Shown: positions 1-10,485 of the stretch, one piece after another | Position numbering within the stretch: position 1 is the stretch's first letter | How the letters are laid out: every line of letters starts with the position of its first letter | DNA from: Sphaeroforma sirkka | Lineage: Eukaryota; Opisthokonta; Ichthyosporea; Ichthyophonida | Direction of reading: 5' to 3' | DNA: 41,389 nucleotides | NCBI GenBank assembly: GCA_001586965.3 | Contig: LUCW03000011.1 | Location: forward strand, 1 to 41,389 | Notes under the pieces: generated by a model | Told to the model about the DNA's origin: nothing | Seen by the model: the letters and a program-made list of their open reading frames with translations, nothing else | Databases searched by the model: none | Program-made: the position numbers and the translations under genes

Positions 1-499
1 TTTCATCAGGAGTAGAGACGCCATTAGGGGCAACAGGAATGAGCAAGTATGGCCACTGGGAAACAAAACAATATTCACATTAATGTTCTTTTTCATAATC
101 CTGTTCAAAAAGAAGTATAAGGACGGTGAAGTGCGCACACTTCTTGGTCCATATTTCCTACTACTTAATAAGTACAAGCGTTGGCTCTTATAACAATCAT
201 CAGCATCCCTTGTCATGGCTATAAATGTAAACCACCAAGCCCCAGCCACAATAGTTAATCTTCGTGACGCAGCTATTAAGAATTTGAATTGAAATCTAAA
301 AAAATGAAACTGCGCTGTTCTTGGTACAAGATATAAATTCTTTACACGGGCTTCGGTTGCACATATTACCGGAGCCTTAACCTCAGAGTACTTCGATAAC
401 GTCTTGGAGTGTCTGGTCCCAACTAACGAAGACTGTAGCACCGGTATTGAAACTGAGAGCTCTGCAACGGCAGTGTGGTGTCAGGGCCACGCTCATTTT
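1..499. other. no gene recognised
   Basis: I find no convincing coding region here. Short open stretches on both strands show no family motif. The right end runs into the DIRS-like fossil and may hold more of its eroded upstream part. Confidence 0.4.
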
Positions 500-1472
500 C
501 CAGACAGAACCACTTTTATAAACCCCGCCTGGACGTACCAGCTTAGCGTTGCCGATGGGGCAAGGTTCTTCCCCGCATAACCCAATCAACTGATGGACAT
601 AATAATAAAAAATAACAAGAGCAAGAGGCATACGAATAATACTGTATGTCGACGATCTCTTGAAACAACTGTCGGAAGAATGTTAGGTTCATTGCAACAA
701 TATTCATGAACTTTCAACCCAATTCGTGCCAAGGGGTTCTCCGCTTGAGGTCGTGCTTCTGCATAGTCGCCATATAGTTGTCGGCTGCAGACGCTGCCGG
801 CTCTGACGGGTGGTCGTCGTGGTCTTCTTTCTTTATTACCGACCTCCAGCAATCAACACTATAGAGCCGCTACTACCGAGTTTAATTATCTGTAGTGACT
901 TTCGATAAGATAGAGAGCGTTTGGTTTTAGTAGAGATCTTCGAATACCGTCAAATTTGGCTGCCCGGCCACCAAACAATTATAATCTCCGACTCCTCGAA
1001 GCTGCCTTCGGTGCCACGTTCCGGTTGCAGCAGAAAACGTACACATTCGCCAGGACTTAAAATCCCAACAAAGAAACTCTGGCAAATTACCTTACTCGGG
1101 CTTATTAAAGGCGCTCATTCTGGCCTCCGAGTTCTTCGCCAACAACACAAATATCGACAACACGACCCGTCTGCCTCACATATGCCAGCATTGCGCTTTA
1201 TAGGCTGCACAAGGAGAGAAGCCAGTCAAGAATGCACAATCTCACAGACTAGTGTGGTTCTGCCACGTGAACAAACTCCCTGGTTGGTGTCCCTCGGATA
1301 CATGCCAGGCAAACTAAATTTAGCAGCCGGTATGCTTTCGCACAGCGGCAGGTTACTTCAGTATCACTGGGCTGTAACATCAGAAACAATTCTACAACTG
1401 TTCCAGAAATGGCACATTCCACCGAATCCAACAGTGTACACTCACCCGGACGGCTACAACTTCCAGATGTAA
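500..1472 (+). mobile_element. DIRS-like retroelement fossil, reverse transcriptase and RNase H
   Basis: This is an old, heavily broken retroelement copy (many breaks). Seen: near 525-580 a stretch resembles the LPFG...SPH region of DIRS-type reverse transcriptases. At 624-662 there is RARGIRIILYVDDLL, the catalytic YVDD box with the RGIRI lead-in typical of DIRS/Ngaro enzymes. Near 1300-1350 there is YMPGKLNLAAGMLS, which matches the H(I/V)PG..N..AD.LSR end of retroelement RNase H. This is followed by a W-x-P-P segment of the kind that follows RNase H in DIRS elements. The order along the plus strand (RT, RNase H, downstream domain) is collinear with a DIRS element. Family knowledge: DIRS elements use a tyrosine recombinase rather than an integrase; I could not find one here. 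A Ty3-like origin is possible but fits the RGIRI context less well. Confidence 0.6.
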
Positions 1473-2043
1473 AGTTTATCACAGACATGTAACGTTCGCA
1501 AATCGATTCCACGACAAATGTGATTCAACCTTGGTGCGAAGCTCCACCAGAGACGATGATCGGTCAGATCTTGGAACACCTCAATCGCTTCTTAGGCTGA
1601 GGAGTAATCGTTATTTCAATTTGGCAGAGGACCAATGGTGGCCTCACGTCATTCGTCACGGCGAGGAGTCAACTATACTATAGTTTGTAGTGGTCCGTTA
1701 CCTAGTTTTAGCATCAGAAAAACTGGTCATGGTCGTTCTCCTACACTACTACGCGGAGTGGTTTTATTACGTTCCCAACGGCAGCATGCCAATGCGGTCA
1801 TATATCGCGCTCAGCGTGGTGACAGTGGAACCAACTGCTTAATGGAGTGTTGTCTGCGGGTACTCATGAAAACTACCGTAGCCTCCCAACTCTGAAGTAA
1901 TTATGCTACCAAGCATAACATCAACACCACGGTGCAAACCAGAAACCAAGCTCCTTCGTTTACTGGAATTGTGTCCTCATGAGGGATGCACATCAGATCA
2001 GACCCGTCAGATCCGCACAACAGTCAACAGTTATGCGCGCAAC
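1473..2043 (+). mobile_element. probable continuation of the DIRS-like fossil, eroded
   Basis: Downstream of the RNase H remnant the plus strand carries weak coding-like stretches, for example DQWWPHV near 1635, which resembles the WP...WWP segment downstream of DIRS RNase H. Nothing is long enough for a firm call. The stretch ends at the insertion point of the 2044-9663 LTR element. The DNA on the far side of that insertion (9664-10237) may be the same old host element. Confidence 0.3.
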
Positions 2044-2644
2044 TGTAAACTTCGATGGAAATTACTAGGTTTCAAACTATATTAAACTAAAATACAATTT
2101 AGTCAGTTAGGATTTAGCAAAGGTAGCTTGTGTAAGAATGATCAGGACTGCCTCTTGTTAAGATCCTAAATATCCTCGATCACACAGGGCGTACCTCTAG
2201 CTGTTCTTTATTGAATAATTTTCACTAGAAGTACTAAGTGTTCATGACCACTTGCCTAATTTGTAAATAGATATAATAACGTAAGTCACGTTAATACATT
2301 AGCTGATATAAATAAAGTTCCATCTGAAGAAAAGTTAAAAAAAAAGAAAAGACTTATTGGATTTTGGAGATTGGCGGGAGGACCAAAATCTATAAGTAGT
2401 AGTTCGGAGATTATAAAATTTAGTTTATAATATCCTACATATACTAATGTCTCAAATAGGTCCAAGTAGATGAGTCATACCAAATACTCAGGCTATTGGA
2501 GCCATCAAAGTGAATTTAGAACACTTTGGAAATATTGGAAAAAAGAGTTTGTACTAAATTATTTAAAATACAAATAAAAAAAAACCAATGTATTATCTCA
2601 ATTGATCTTGATATTTTAGACTGACCGGAGGCCGTATTTCTACA
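2044..2644 (-). repeat. 3' LTR of the Ty3-like element
   Basis: A 601-bp copy, nearly identical to 9072-9663, with TGT...ACA termini. Because the element reads on the minus strand, this left copy is the 3' LTR. A short G-rich tract (minus strand CTGGGGGCTA, 2645-2656) sits directly inside it, where the polypurine tract belongs. The flanking CAAC at 2040-2043 is the target duplication. Confidence 0.93.
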
Positions 2645-2770
2645 TAGCCCCCAGTAGCTTTTAGAACTACGAACGTACGTTAAAATATGATTTAGTTGGT
2701 AAAGCGAAACCAAAGTAAAAACGGTTTCGGTCATGACTTATCGAGTAAGTATGTGCCTATATGTACGAGT

Positions 2771-2998
2771 TCAAGACTCATGATGTACTCTATGTCGTTT
2801 AGTATTTGGTCCAGTAACCATTTCCGATGTAGGCGCCTTACGTTTATTATTTGGTAAGGTAATAGCCAAAGGCTGTTCTTCATTAGTAAGTAAGTTTGAA
2901 CAATTTTCTGCACTGTTGGTAAGCAGATCAGAAAGTTTAGTCACGTAGGAAGTAGGTGGCAAATAGGGAATTTCAGATCCGTCAGGGTTTGTAGTCAC
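2771..2998 (-). CDS. small open frame after pol in the Ty3-like element
   Basis: A 75-residue open frame between the integrase region and the 3' LTR. Its C-terminal third is basic (KRK and KRHR clusters), which looks like a nuclear localisation signal. It has no recognisable domain. It may be a tail of the integrase region or an extra small product; it could also be chance. It is part of a retroelement fossil. Confidence 0.3.
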   Translation of the reverse strand: MTTNPDGSEIPYLPPTSYVTKLSDLLTNSAENCSNLLTNEEQPLAITLPNNKRKAPTSEMVTGPNTKRHRVHHES

Positions 2999-3085
2999 CT
3001 GAGGAAACCCTTTTGTTTATCTCGTGTGTTCTTATGTAAACGCTTATTCCATTTCTTATTAAAGATACGAAGAAAGTCGCGAGAT

Positions 3086-6000
3086 TCACGAAATGCATCG
3101 GAGGTTAGCCAAGCTTACTGTCCCATCCATGAAACGGGTCTTGTAGTAAGTGTAACCGTCTTCGGATGTTTTGTCAATTATATCTTTGACTTGTGACTCC
3201 ATAACTGGTACATCAGAATCAAATGAGCGAGCGAATGAGAGCTCGGAGGTAGGGATACGGTGAGTGCCTAGATTAGTTGCGCTAGTACCATCAATGTTAT
3301 TCACTTCGTAAGTATCACTCTTCTCATCATGGTAGGAAATAACAAAAGGTCCTATCGTCTTAGAAGAGAGTTCGGTAACGTTGGCGTTTCGATTTATAAT
3401 GTTAACGTAATCGCCGACTTTGAACTGAACAATGTTCTTAGTGTTATTCCATCGGTCATACGCTTTAAGTAGGACGCGATTCTTGTGCTCGAGTAAACAG
3501 GGGTAAACAACGTTCTGCATATGCTCGATCTTTTGTAGCCACGGGTAGCGTGTTTCTCGGGCGCAGTTTTATCAAACGTTGCTTGTAATTCACTATAGCG
3601 GCCAAAGAAATAGTGAAACGGGAGTGTTCCAGTTTGAGGATTCATGCAGTTATTCATTTGAGTCTGAACCCATTTCAAATGATAAGGCCACATATCCTCA
3701 ACGTCGTCTAGTGCGGTACGCAAGAGTTTCTTAAGTTCTCTATGACGTGTCTCATTTGCACCCTGCGTTTGAGTTTTGTAAGGAACACCACGCATATGGG
3801 ACATGCCTGATACGAGTATAAGTGCCTCCATTACGTCGGTACAAAACTCACTACCGTTATCAGAACATAGTACTCGGGGGAAACCGAAGTCATTAAAGAC
3901 GTGATAGCATAATTCTGCCACTGTTTGTGGACGTTTGTTCGGTATTGCATAAAGCAAGTTATAGCCCGAAGCCACACATAAGAAATGACAGATATATACA
4001 TCGCCAGTATGCTTGGATCGCGGGAGTTTAACCAAATCGACTATGACTCGGCGCATCGGTTGGTCTTCTGTCACACTTTTTAGGGGTGCCCAACCGTATC
4101 GCTTGATCTGGTTCTTTTCACAATCAGTACAGCGTCGGTATACTTCACGTATGGTTTCTTTCAGCGCCGGGTGATCAAGCCCTGCACGAATAGCCATTTT
4201 GTAAGTATGCTCATATGCTCGATGCGTTAAATTATGTATAATTTTAACTCTACTTTCGAGCGATTCTAAGTCAGTCAGATTCTGCGTAACGCTGGCTGGA
4301 TGAACCATAGTCCTGTTGGAATGGGCAACCTCAGTATCAGGAGGGGTAGACTCCTGAGATACATAATTGACAACATTAGATTGTTGAAGTATCTTCTTCA
4401 GTTGTATCGCAACTCCTGGCTGTTCTTTAAGCAGCGCTTTAAGTAGTTGAGTGCGAGCTTCAGGTTCTCTTAGAGTTTTGAGTCTTTGATCCATGGCCTT
4501 AGCTAGTTCCATGTTTTTACGATCTAATGCCGTTTCAATCGGCATTACCTCGACTGCAATCTTATTGGGTGCATGTGTTGTACGAGTCTTGAGCTTTTGT
4601 TCAAACTCTTTAGACTCCTCTAGTTTAGCTAAGAATTCGGTTGAGGGTTTCCACTTAGTGGTACCTGCAGGACCGATGCGACAAACAATGGTGTGTTTCC
4701 AAGGTGTCTTCTTAATAGAATAGGATCCCTGATACAAGAACGTGTCGGTTTCACGGTCGACATAAATAGGTTCGTCTTGAATCATATTAATTAAATCACG
4801 TATCCATGGGTCGGAGTTACGTAAGAGACAACACAGCGTAATGGTAGATTTAGTAATATTAATATAATTTAACAACTGTGCGATAAGTTGACAAGGTGGG
4901 TTAGCCCACGCATTATGCTTTGATAAGTCAAGCTGAAATGCATCACCTTTAGGATGAGTCAACGACCTATATTCAGAAACCTGTTTGTTATGTTCTGCGG
5001 CGAACATATCAACAGTAAATGGACCCCATCGTGATTGAGCGAGGTTAAACCATTTCTTATTTAGCATCCAATCGGTTGCTAATAACTCCTTGACTGTTTT
5101 CTGGTAGTCGGGCACAAGTCGAGAGAGCATGTCAGGAAGATGGTTATGTATTCCTGGTATGTGTGTTATATTAAAAGCGAACTTGGCAATAATGTCATGC
5201 CAGCGGCTCACCAACTGTGAGTCAGGGTTCATATCTTTTAAGTATGTTAAAGACTTTTGATCACAGGCGACAGTAAAGTAACTTCCATAAAGGTAGTCTT
5301 TAAACTGTCTTAGCGCAGTAACTATAGCAAGGAGCTCTTGTTTAACGGTAGGGTAATTCCGTTGACTCTTATTATAACTCTTGCTAAAGAATTGTATGTA
5401 GCGCGGTTTACCATTTATCGTTTGGTAAAGCACTCCACCTACCGCTCGATCTGAAGCGTCGGTTGCTACTTGGAATGGGACACCATCCACAGGGTACTGC
5501 ATGATGGGTGCGTCCATTACTTTACTTTTGACTAGTTTAAATGCATCATCACATTCTTTAGTCCAAAGCTTTCCCAAAGGTCCTTTGTGCAGCCGTAGGT
5601 GACTGAAAGGCTTTAAGTAATGAGAAAGATGCGGTACCGAATCCGAGAAGAAGTTAACAAACCCACACACAGAGTTCACATCTCTTCCAGTAATTGGTGT
5701 TGATAAATCCAACAGAAACTGTTTCTTGCCAGGATCAATTTCTACCCCTGCTGCAGATACTTTGTAGCCAAGTAAGTGTATAGTATCTTTAGCAAAAGAA
5801 CACTTGTCTTCGTTAATCTTAAGTTTAGCATGATTAAGTCGCTTTAAGACTTCTTTAACGAGTTTAGCATGTTCATGTGCTGTCTTTGTAAAGATAACTA
5901 TATCATCTAAATAGACTGATACGTTATACGACAGGTCCGCAAATAGTTCCATCATAACTTGTTGGAAGAAAGAAGGTAACATGTGTAAGCCTTCAGGTGC

Positions 6001-6447
6001 ACCTTTAAACTGGTACTTCTTACCTTGCCAAGTAAAGGAAAAGTATTTCCTATGAGGCTCATATATCTGTAGTTGATGGAATGCAGCTTTTAAGTCTATC
6101 TTGGAAAAGATAGTCGCACCCTCCATTTTGCGTAGTATCTCGCTTATCTTAGGTAAGAGAAAACTATGTTGCGGAATTAGTTTGTTGATTGGCGACAGGT
6201 CTAGTACTACTCTTGTTTTACTAAACGTTCCATCAGATTTATATTGATCGACCGCTAAGAGAGCTAAGTTAACTGGGGTTGCATCATAATTGATTTCAAT
6301 TAGACCCTGTTTTAACCAATCTTCGATTTGGGTTTTGACAACGTCTTTGTGTCTCCAACTCACGTAGTTATGTGAAGGACACTTTAACTTAGAGAAGTCG
6401 ACGTTTGTTAAGTCAAGTCTAACGTACCCATTAGAGAACTTAAACAT
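3086..6447 (-). CDS. pol: pol region of the Ty3-like element: RT, RNase H, extra domain, integrase
   Basis: This is the polyprotein region of the retroelement. The main open stretch (3394-6447, 1017 residues) shows, in order, a reverse transcriptase (about residues 1-260, YLDD at 179-182); RNase H (TDAS at 329-332, with E371 and D396 in acidic catalytic positions); and a segment at about 460-560 with WGPFTVDMFA and WANPPC (NPPC at 516-519), resembling the methyltransferase-like domain of DIRS elements. Integrase follows, with an HHCC zinc site (H738, H742 or H747, C773, C776) and a D-D-35-E core (D804, D863, E899). The integrase C-terminal part reaches 3086. Domain order is Ty3/gypsy. I see no clear chromodomain. 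The element as a whole is treated as a fossil. Confidence 0.9.
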
Positions 6448-6477
6448 ACACCAGTCAGTTATTGCAATCTTCCTGTT

Positions 6478-6948
6478 TTATATAATTAAGTCCATAATTA
6501 TATCGGTGAAGTGCGGAATCATATCCTTTGTTTCACCTTCCGGAGGATCTTTATTCGGGTCTAGCCCATTAGGCAGACCAGTGAGTATTATACCTAAACT
6601 GAGAAGATCAGTCATACCAATAATTAAATCGTATTTCTGAGACATGTCAGTAACGATTAGGTGAGTCTTCACTTCTCGTCTATCTGACAGCATTATGTGT
6701 GCATAGTCAATGGCTTGTTCGCAAGTAGTAGCTTTGCCATTTCCCAAGATTAAATCAGTTGTTTCGTTATGGACAGCCATATCTGTAGCGTAGGCTACTC
6801 GGCGTGAGATAGCAGAGACTTCAGCTCCTGGATCAAATAGTGCCATTGCTTTTTCTCTATTTACGAAAACTGTTTGAAAGATACGTTCATCTCCTTTGGT
6901 ATAGATTTTATTGAACATTTTCTCATAATCTTGCTCTAGTGCACACAT
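6478..6948 (-). CDS. retroelement aspartic protease-like region
   Basis: 156 residues between the gag-like region and the reverse transcriptase. FDPGAEVSAIS at about residues 38-48 lies where the retropepsin active-site loop (D-x-G-A..S.I) is expected. DLIIGMTDLLSLGI near residues 106-119 matches the conserved (I/L)(I/L)G..(W/D)L segment of retropepsins. In Ty3-like elements this protease cuts the Gag-Pol polyprotein. Position and motifs agree; no zinc finger lies inside it. Confidence 0.75.
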   Translation of the reverse strand: MCALEQDYEKMFNKIYTKGDERIFQTVFVNREKAMALFDPGAEVSAISRRVAYATDMAVHNETTDLILGNGKATTCEQAIDYAHIMLSDRREVKTHLIVTDMSQKYDLIIGMTDLLSLGIILTGLPNGLDPNKDPPEGETKDMIPHFTDIIMDLII

Positions 6949-6957
6949 ATGGTACTG

Positions 6958-8992
6958 TCAGTGCTTAACTTGAACGTCCGGCAAGTCCTTGCAATCCTCT
7001 TTGTGCCAACCGTTAGTACCCTTGCAAGTAGCACACTCTTTCATATAGTGTCCAAAATCTGGCTTGCCTGGTGCACACTTAACAGGGTCGTGTCTACCAT
7101 TCCACTTGCCATTACGTTTTGTGAGGTTGTAACCACACTTCTTGCAAGGCGCTCTCACCTTCTTTTCACCTTTCGGTTCGATAGAAGTAGAGCCAGTACC
7201 CCCTCCAGTAGTAGTGCGAGGTTTCTTAGTACTACGCGCAGTATTAGTCTCTACTGCGTTACGCTTAGTGGGCTGGGTGTAGCTCGTGGTACTAAGTACT
7301 CTAGTAGAGGGATTGGTATGCTTGTGAACTATCTTCTCAAAGACAGACCAAGGCATAGATCGCAAATCACCATAGGCGATGATGTCATCATTGACTTTCT
7401 TAAAGAGGTTAGCTCCCAGAGTCTCCATCATCTGACAAATTAATAAATATTCGCCAGCATAGGTACGACCACCCATCCGAGTATTCATATGTGTCATATG
7501 AGCTAGAGCACCTCGAATAGTGGTATCGTTCGAAAAGAACTTGCGAGACTCTAGAAGTTCACGGTCACGTGCATCTTCAAAAAAGGTGTTAAGTATATTA
7601 TCACGCAACTGGTGCCAGGGTAGGGCTTTCCAGTTGGGCTCATGAGCCTTCAAGATAGTTCGCCATTCACCTGGCTCACAGAAATGAATAAAGGCATTCA
7701 TCATCTACTTATCCTTAAGGCTGGCAGACTCCTTAAGTTGGTCGAAGGCCTTCAGTGTCTCCACTGTACTCTCATTAGTAGAGAAATCGACCTCAGCCTG
7801 CGCGTTACCTAGCTGCTTTATAAAGCTTGGTTCTAAGTGTTCACGAGGCTCATGCTCAGTGCTACGGGCTGCTAGTGCCAAGATGGTGTCTATTTCCTTT
7901 CTCTTGTTATCGATTAGATAGCGAATGTTATCCGCTTTCCTATCGTCAAGGTCAGAGTCATTCAATAGATGGTCCTCAAGGACTTGCATACCAGCGCGTA
8001 ATAGCCTGAGACGAGTATGTCTGGTTCTCACTTCCTCATCCTCAGGATTAGAGCGGGAACTCTCTAACGAGGTACTGGTGTAGCGATTGCCAAAATCGTG
8101 ATTACCAGGGTTAGTTGGCAAATGAGGGTCGATATTACGAGGATGGTAAGCCTCATCGAGTTCCATACGATCATATCCTCTGACAGGGTTAGGTTTGTCA
8201 AGAGGATGGTCAATGGTAGCATCAGAGCTATAGAGATTAAATTTTGAAATATTATCTCTCTCACCAGTGGTAACTGGCTTAGTGGTAAACATACTGGCTG
8301 GTACAGCAGTAGGTCTCGGGTTCGAAACTCGGCCCGGATTTTTTCTTCTTCTTCGGTATAGGAAGAATATCAGCCAAGTGGGACACGATAGAGGGGTCCA
8401 CAACTGCTGCTGCCGCTAGCTCCTTCAAGAGCGCTTCAGTGCGGTTCAATTGGCGTCGAGATTGAGAGGATCCAATCACTCGTTGTCGAGTCATGGTGTC
8501 CTCAACTTTGGCCCCAAGATTTGAGCTGGATGGAATGGCTTCTCCATCGATGGCGAAACCAAAATTTTCGGACAGGTCCAATGCTTCCTTTTCACTCCGG
8601 ATTTGTGCTGGAGTGTCCTTTAGATGTGGAGTTATAATGTCCCCGACATTCGTATCCACGAATTTTCCAGCCTTTCGACGTTTATCCCCAATATTTGACG
8701 GCACGTGGTCAGGGGGCAAGCTGGGGTCCTGAGCTTCACTCCTAGGTGATACACGGACGCTGGCGAGCCTTTCTGCGGTAGTAGATACCTCTTCTTCCAA
8801 GGCTTTAGGATCCGACGAGTCATCCTCAGAATAATCCTCTGTACCAACCTCAGAATTGGCTTCCCCAACAGTTTCCTCGGCAGGCTCAACTCCAGACAGG
8901 CTAGGTGTTTCCACAGGGACCTCAGGAATCTCGGCAGGCTTAGCAGGCTTAGAGCTAGCGGCTCCCTTGCCTTTAGAAGTACCTTTAGCCAT
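6958..8992 (-). CDS. gag: gag-like region of the Ty3-like element
   Basis: This is the structural-protein region upstream of the protease. The likely first codon is the ATG at 8992-8990, starting MAKGTSKGKGAASS. The N-terminal part is acidic and Ser/Pro-rich, with a short lysine run. The middle is charged and helical in character. The last part (6958-7704) reads like a capsid segment followed by a Cys/His-rich tail: CKKCGYN..., then CATCKGTNGWHKEDC, a zinc-knuckle-like nucleocapsid. The region is spread over more than one frame, as said for the whole element. A tRNA-like module lies on the opposite strand inside it (8268-8344). Confidence 0.65.
8268..8344 (+). ncRNA. tRNA-like Pol III module (A box, B box, T-run) antisense to gag
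   Basis: Seen: TGGCTTAGTGGT at 8275-8286 fits the Pol III A box (TRGYNNAGTGG). GGTTCGAAACT at 8319-8329 fits the B box (GGTTCGANNCC) except for its last base. The spacing (44 nt between box starts) is that of a tRNA gene. A T6 run at 8339-8344 follows as a possible terminator. Folded as a tRNA, the T stem pairs with wobbles, the anticodon stem pairs 4 of 5 and the D stem 3 of 4. The loop would place TGG at the anticodon. The acceptor stem does not pair, so this is not a normal tRNA gene. It could be a tRNA-derived SINE head, an old tRNA pseudogene, or chance. Confidence 0.4.
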
Positions 8993-9071
8993 AGTATTTG
9001 CTGGATAGTAAATCGATGTCAGACAGTCTAGAAGCAGTACACTACTGTAACTACTAAATAACTGAAAAATA

Positions 9072-9663
9072 TGTAAACTTCGATGGAAATTACTAGGTTT
9101 CAAACTATATTAAACTAAAATACAATTTAGTCAGTTAGGATTTAGCAGTGGTAGCTTGTGTAAGAATGATCGGGACTGCCTCTTGTTAAGAGCCTAAATA
9201 TCCTCGATCACACAGGGCGTACCTCTAGCTGTTCTTTATTGAATAATTTTCACTAGAAGTACTAAGTGTTCATGACCACTTGCCTAATTTGTAAATAGAT
9301 ATAATAACGTAAGTCACGTTAATACATTAGCTGATATAAATAAAGTTTCATCTGAAGAAAAGTTAAAAAAAGAAAAAGACTTATTGGATTTTGGAGATCG
9401 GCGGGAGGACCAAAATCTATAAGTAGTAGTTCGGAGATTATAAAATTTAGTTTATAATATCCTACATCTAATGTCTCAAATAGGTCCAAGTAGATGAGTC
9501 ATACCAAATACTCAGGCTATTGGAGCCATCAAAGTGAATTTAGAACACTTTGGAAATATTGGAAAAAGAGTTTGTACTGAATTATTTAAAATACAAATAA
9601 AAACCAATGTATTATCTCAATTGATCTTGATATTTTAGACTGACCGGAGGCCGTATTTCTACA
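9072..9663 (-). repeat. 5' LTR of the Ty3-like element
   Basis: A 592-bp copy of 2044-2644 with the same TGT...ACA ends. For the minus-strand element this is the 5' LTR and should hold its promoter. CAAC at 9664-9667 is the right copy of the target duplication. I cannot name a tRNA primer from the bases just inside it. Confidence 0.93.
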
Positions 9664-10237
9664 CAACCATGATATCATCACCTTTGGTGGCACAGCCTGG
9701 CAGCGCACGGCACAGGAACATATATCACTGTGAAATCAAGCCAACCCATTTACAACAGTACCCGACAAGCCGGTCTTACATCCTGGCTCATTTAGGTACT
9801 AGATACGACGGGTCTACATGTGGCGCTCCCTAATCGCCGTGTTTTGGTTCTCCGGTGCCCGACGACACACAACCCGCACATTCGTTCTCGATTACTGTGT
9901 TTGTTCCGGCATCAAACTCTCCACTATTGAAGAAAAAGAAATAGAGAGGAGAACGCTCTCAGGTAGCCAAGCTGAATACCAGGTTTCTCGATGTTTCCGC
10001 CAGCATAGCCGACAAACATGTACAGTGATATGCATTTCGTCGGGGAATTTGTATAGCGCGTTCAGTTTGAAAATCCCGGATAATGTTATCGCTGGCATAA
10101 TGGGCATCGACATCAAGCCATTGGAGAGCTATCGCTCTGTCACCGCCGCCTCAGATTCCGGCCAATTCAATAGTTGTTTGACATGATGTAGAGCCACCGA
10201 CACAATCCGGTATAGATCAAGCTGTTGTGGGAACTGA
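9664..10237. other. flanking DNA between two LTR elements, unassigned
   Basis: This lies between the two LTR elements. It contains a 122-codon ATG-started open frame (9818-10186, +) with no motif I recognise. It is probably the far side of the older sequence split by the 2044-9663 insertion, possibly the DIRS-like fossil, but I see no tyrosine-recombinase signature to prove that. Confidence 0.35.
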
Positions 10238-10485
10238 TGTGGTCAGAATACAAGTACTTATATTTATTTGATTATTTTAGGTTTATTACAAGTTTTACAG
10301 TTTATCAGAATAATCTGATAAACTGGGTTTTAGGGTTTTGCTGGTTTTACAGCACATGACTAATGACTCATTTAAGAGTCAGTCATTTTAGGATTACTGT
10401 TTATAATTACTAATAAATGAACAACGTCCCCCTCCCTGAGAAGGGAGAACGTTGAGATACAGTTATCTCGCGTATACGTACTACA
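10238..10485 (+). repeat. 5' LTR of the chromodomain element
   Basis: 248 bp, matching 13214-13461 with about three differences. It contains a TTTTAGGGTTTT motif and an inverted CTCCCT...AGGGAG segment near its right end. TGT...ACA ends. Confidence 0.9.

Larger units (their letters stand above)
2044..9663 (-). mobile_element. Ty3/gypsy-like LTR retrotransposon, nearly full length
   Basis: Two direct repeats of 601 and 592 bp (2044-2644 and 9072-9663), each with TGT...ACA ends, bound a 6.4-kb interior coded on the minus strand. The order is gag-like, aspartic protease, reverse transcriptase, RNase H, an extra domain, then integrase. Integrase after RT places it with Ty3/gypsy (Metaviridae-like). 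A 4-bp target duplication CAAC flanks it (2040-2043 and 9664-9667). By eye the two LTRs differ by about seven substitutions and a few short length changes (roughly 1-1.5%), so insertion is fairly recent on the scale of this window. The coding part is not one continuous frame: about three or four breaks, some of which could be programmed shifts, so it is treated as a fossil. A solo LTR of the same family lies at 18997-19593. Confidence 0.93.

Noticed and set aside
8267-8345. A functional tRNA-Pro gene
   Set aside because: The acceptor stem does not pair and the base before the would-be anticodon is not T; only a tRNA-like module can be claimed.
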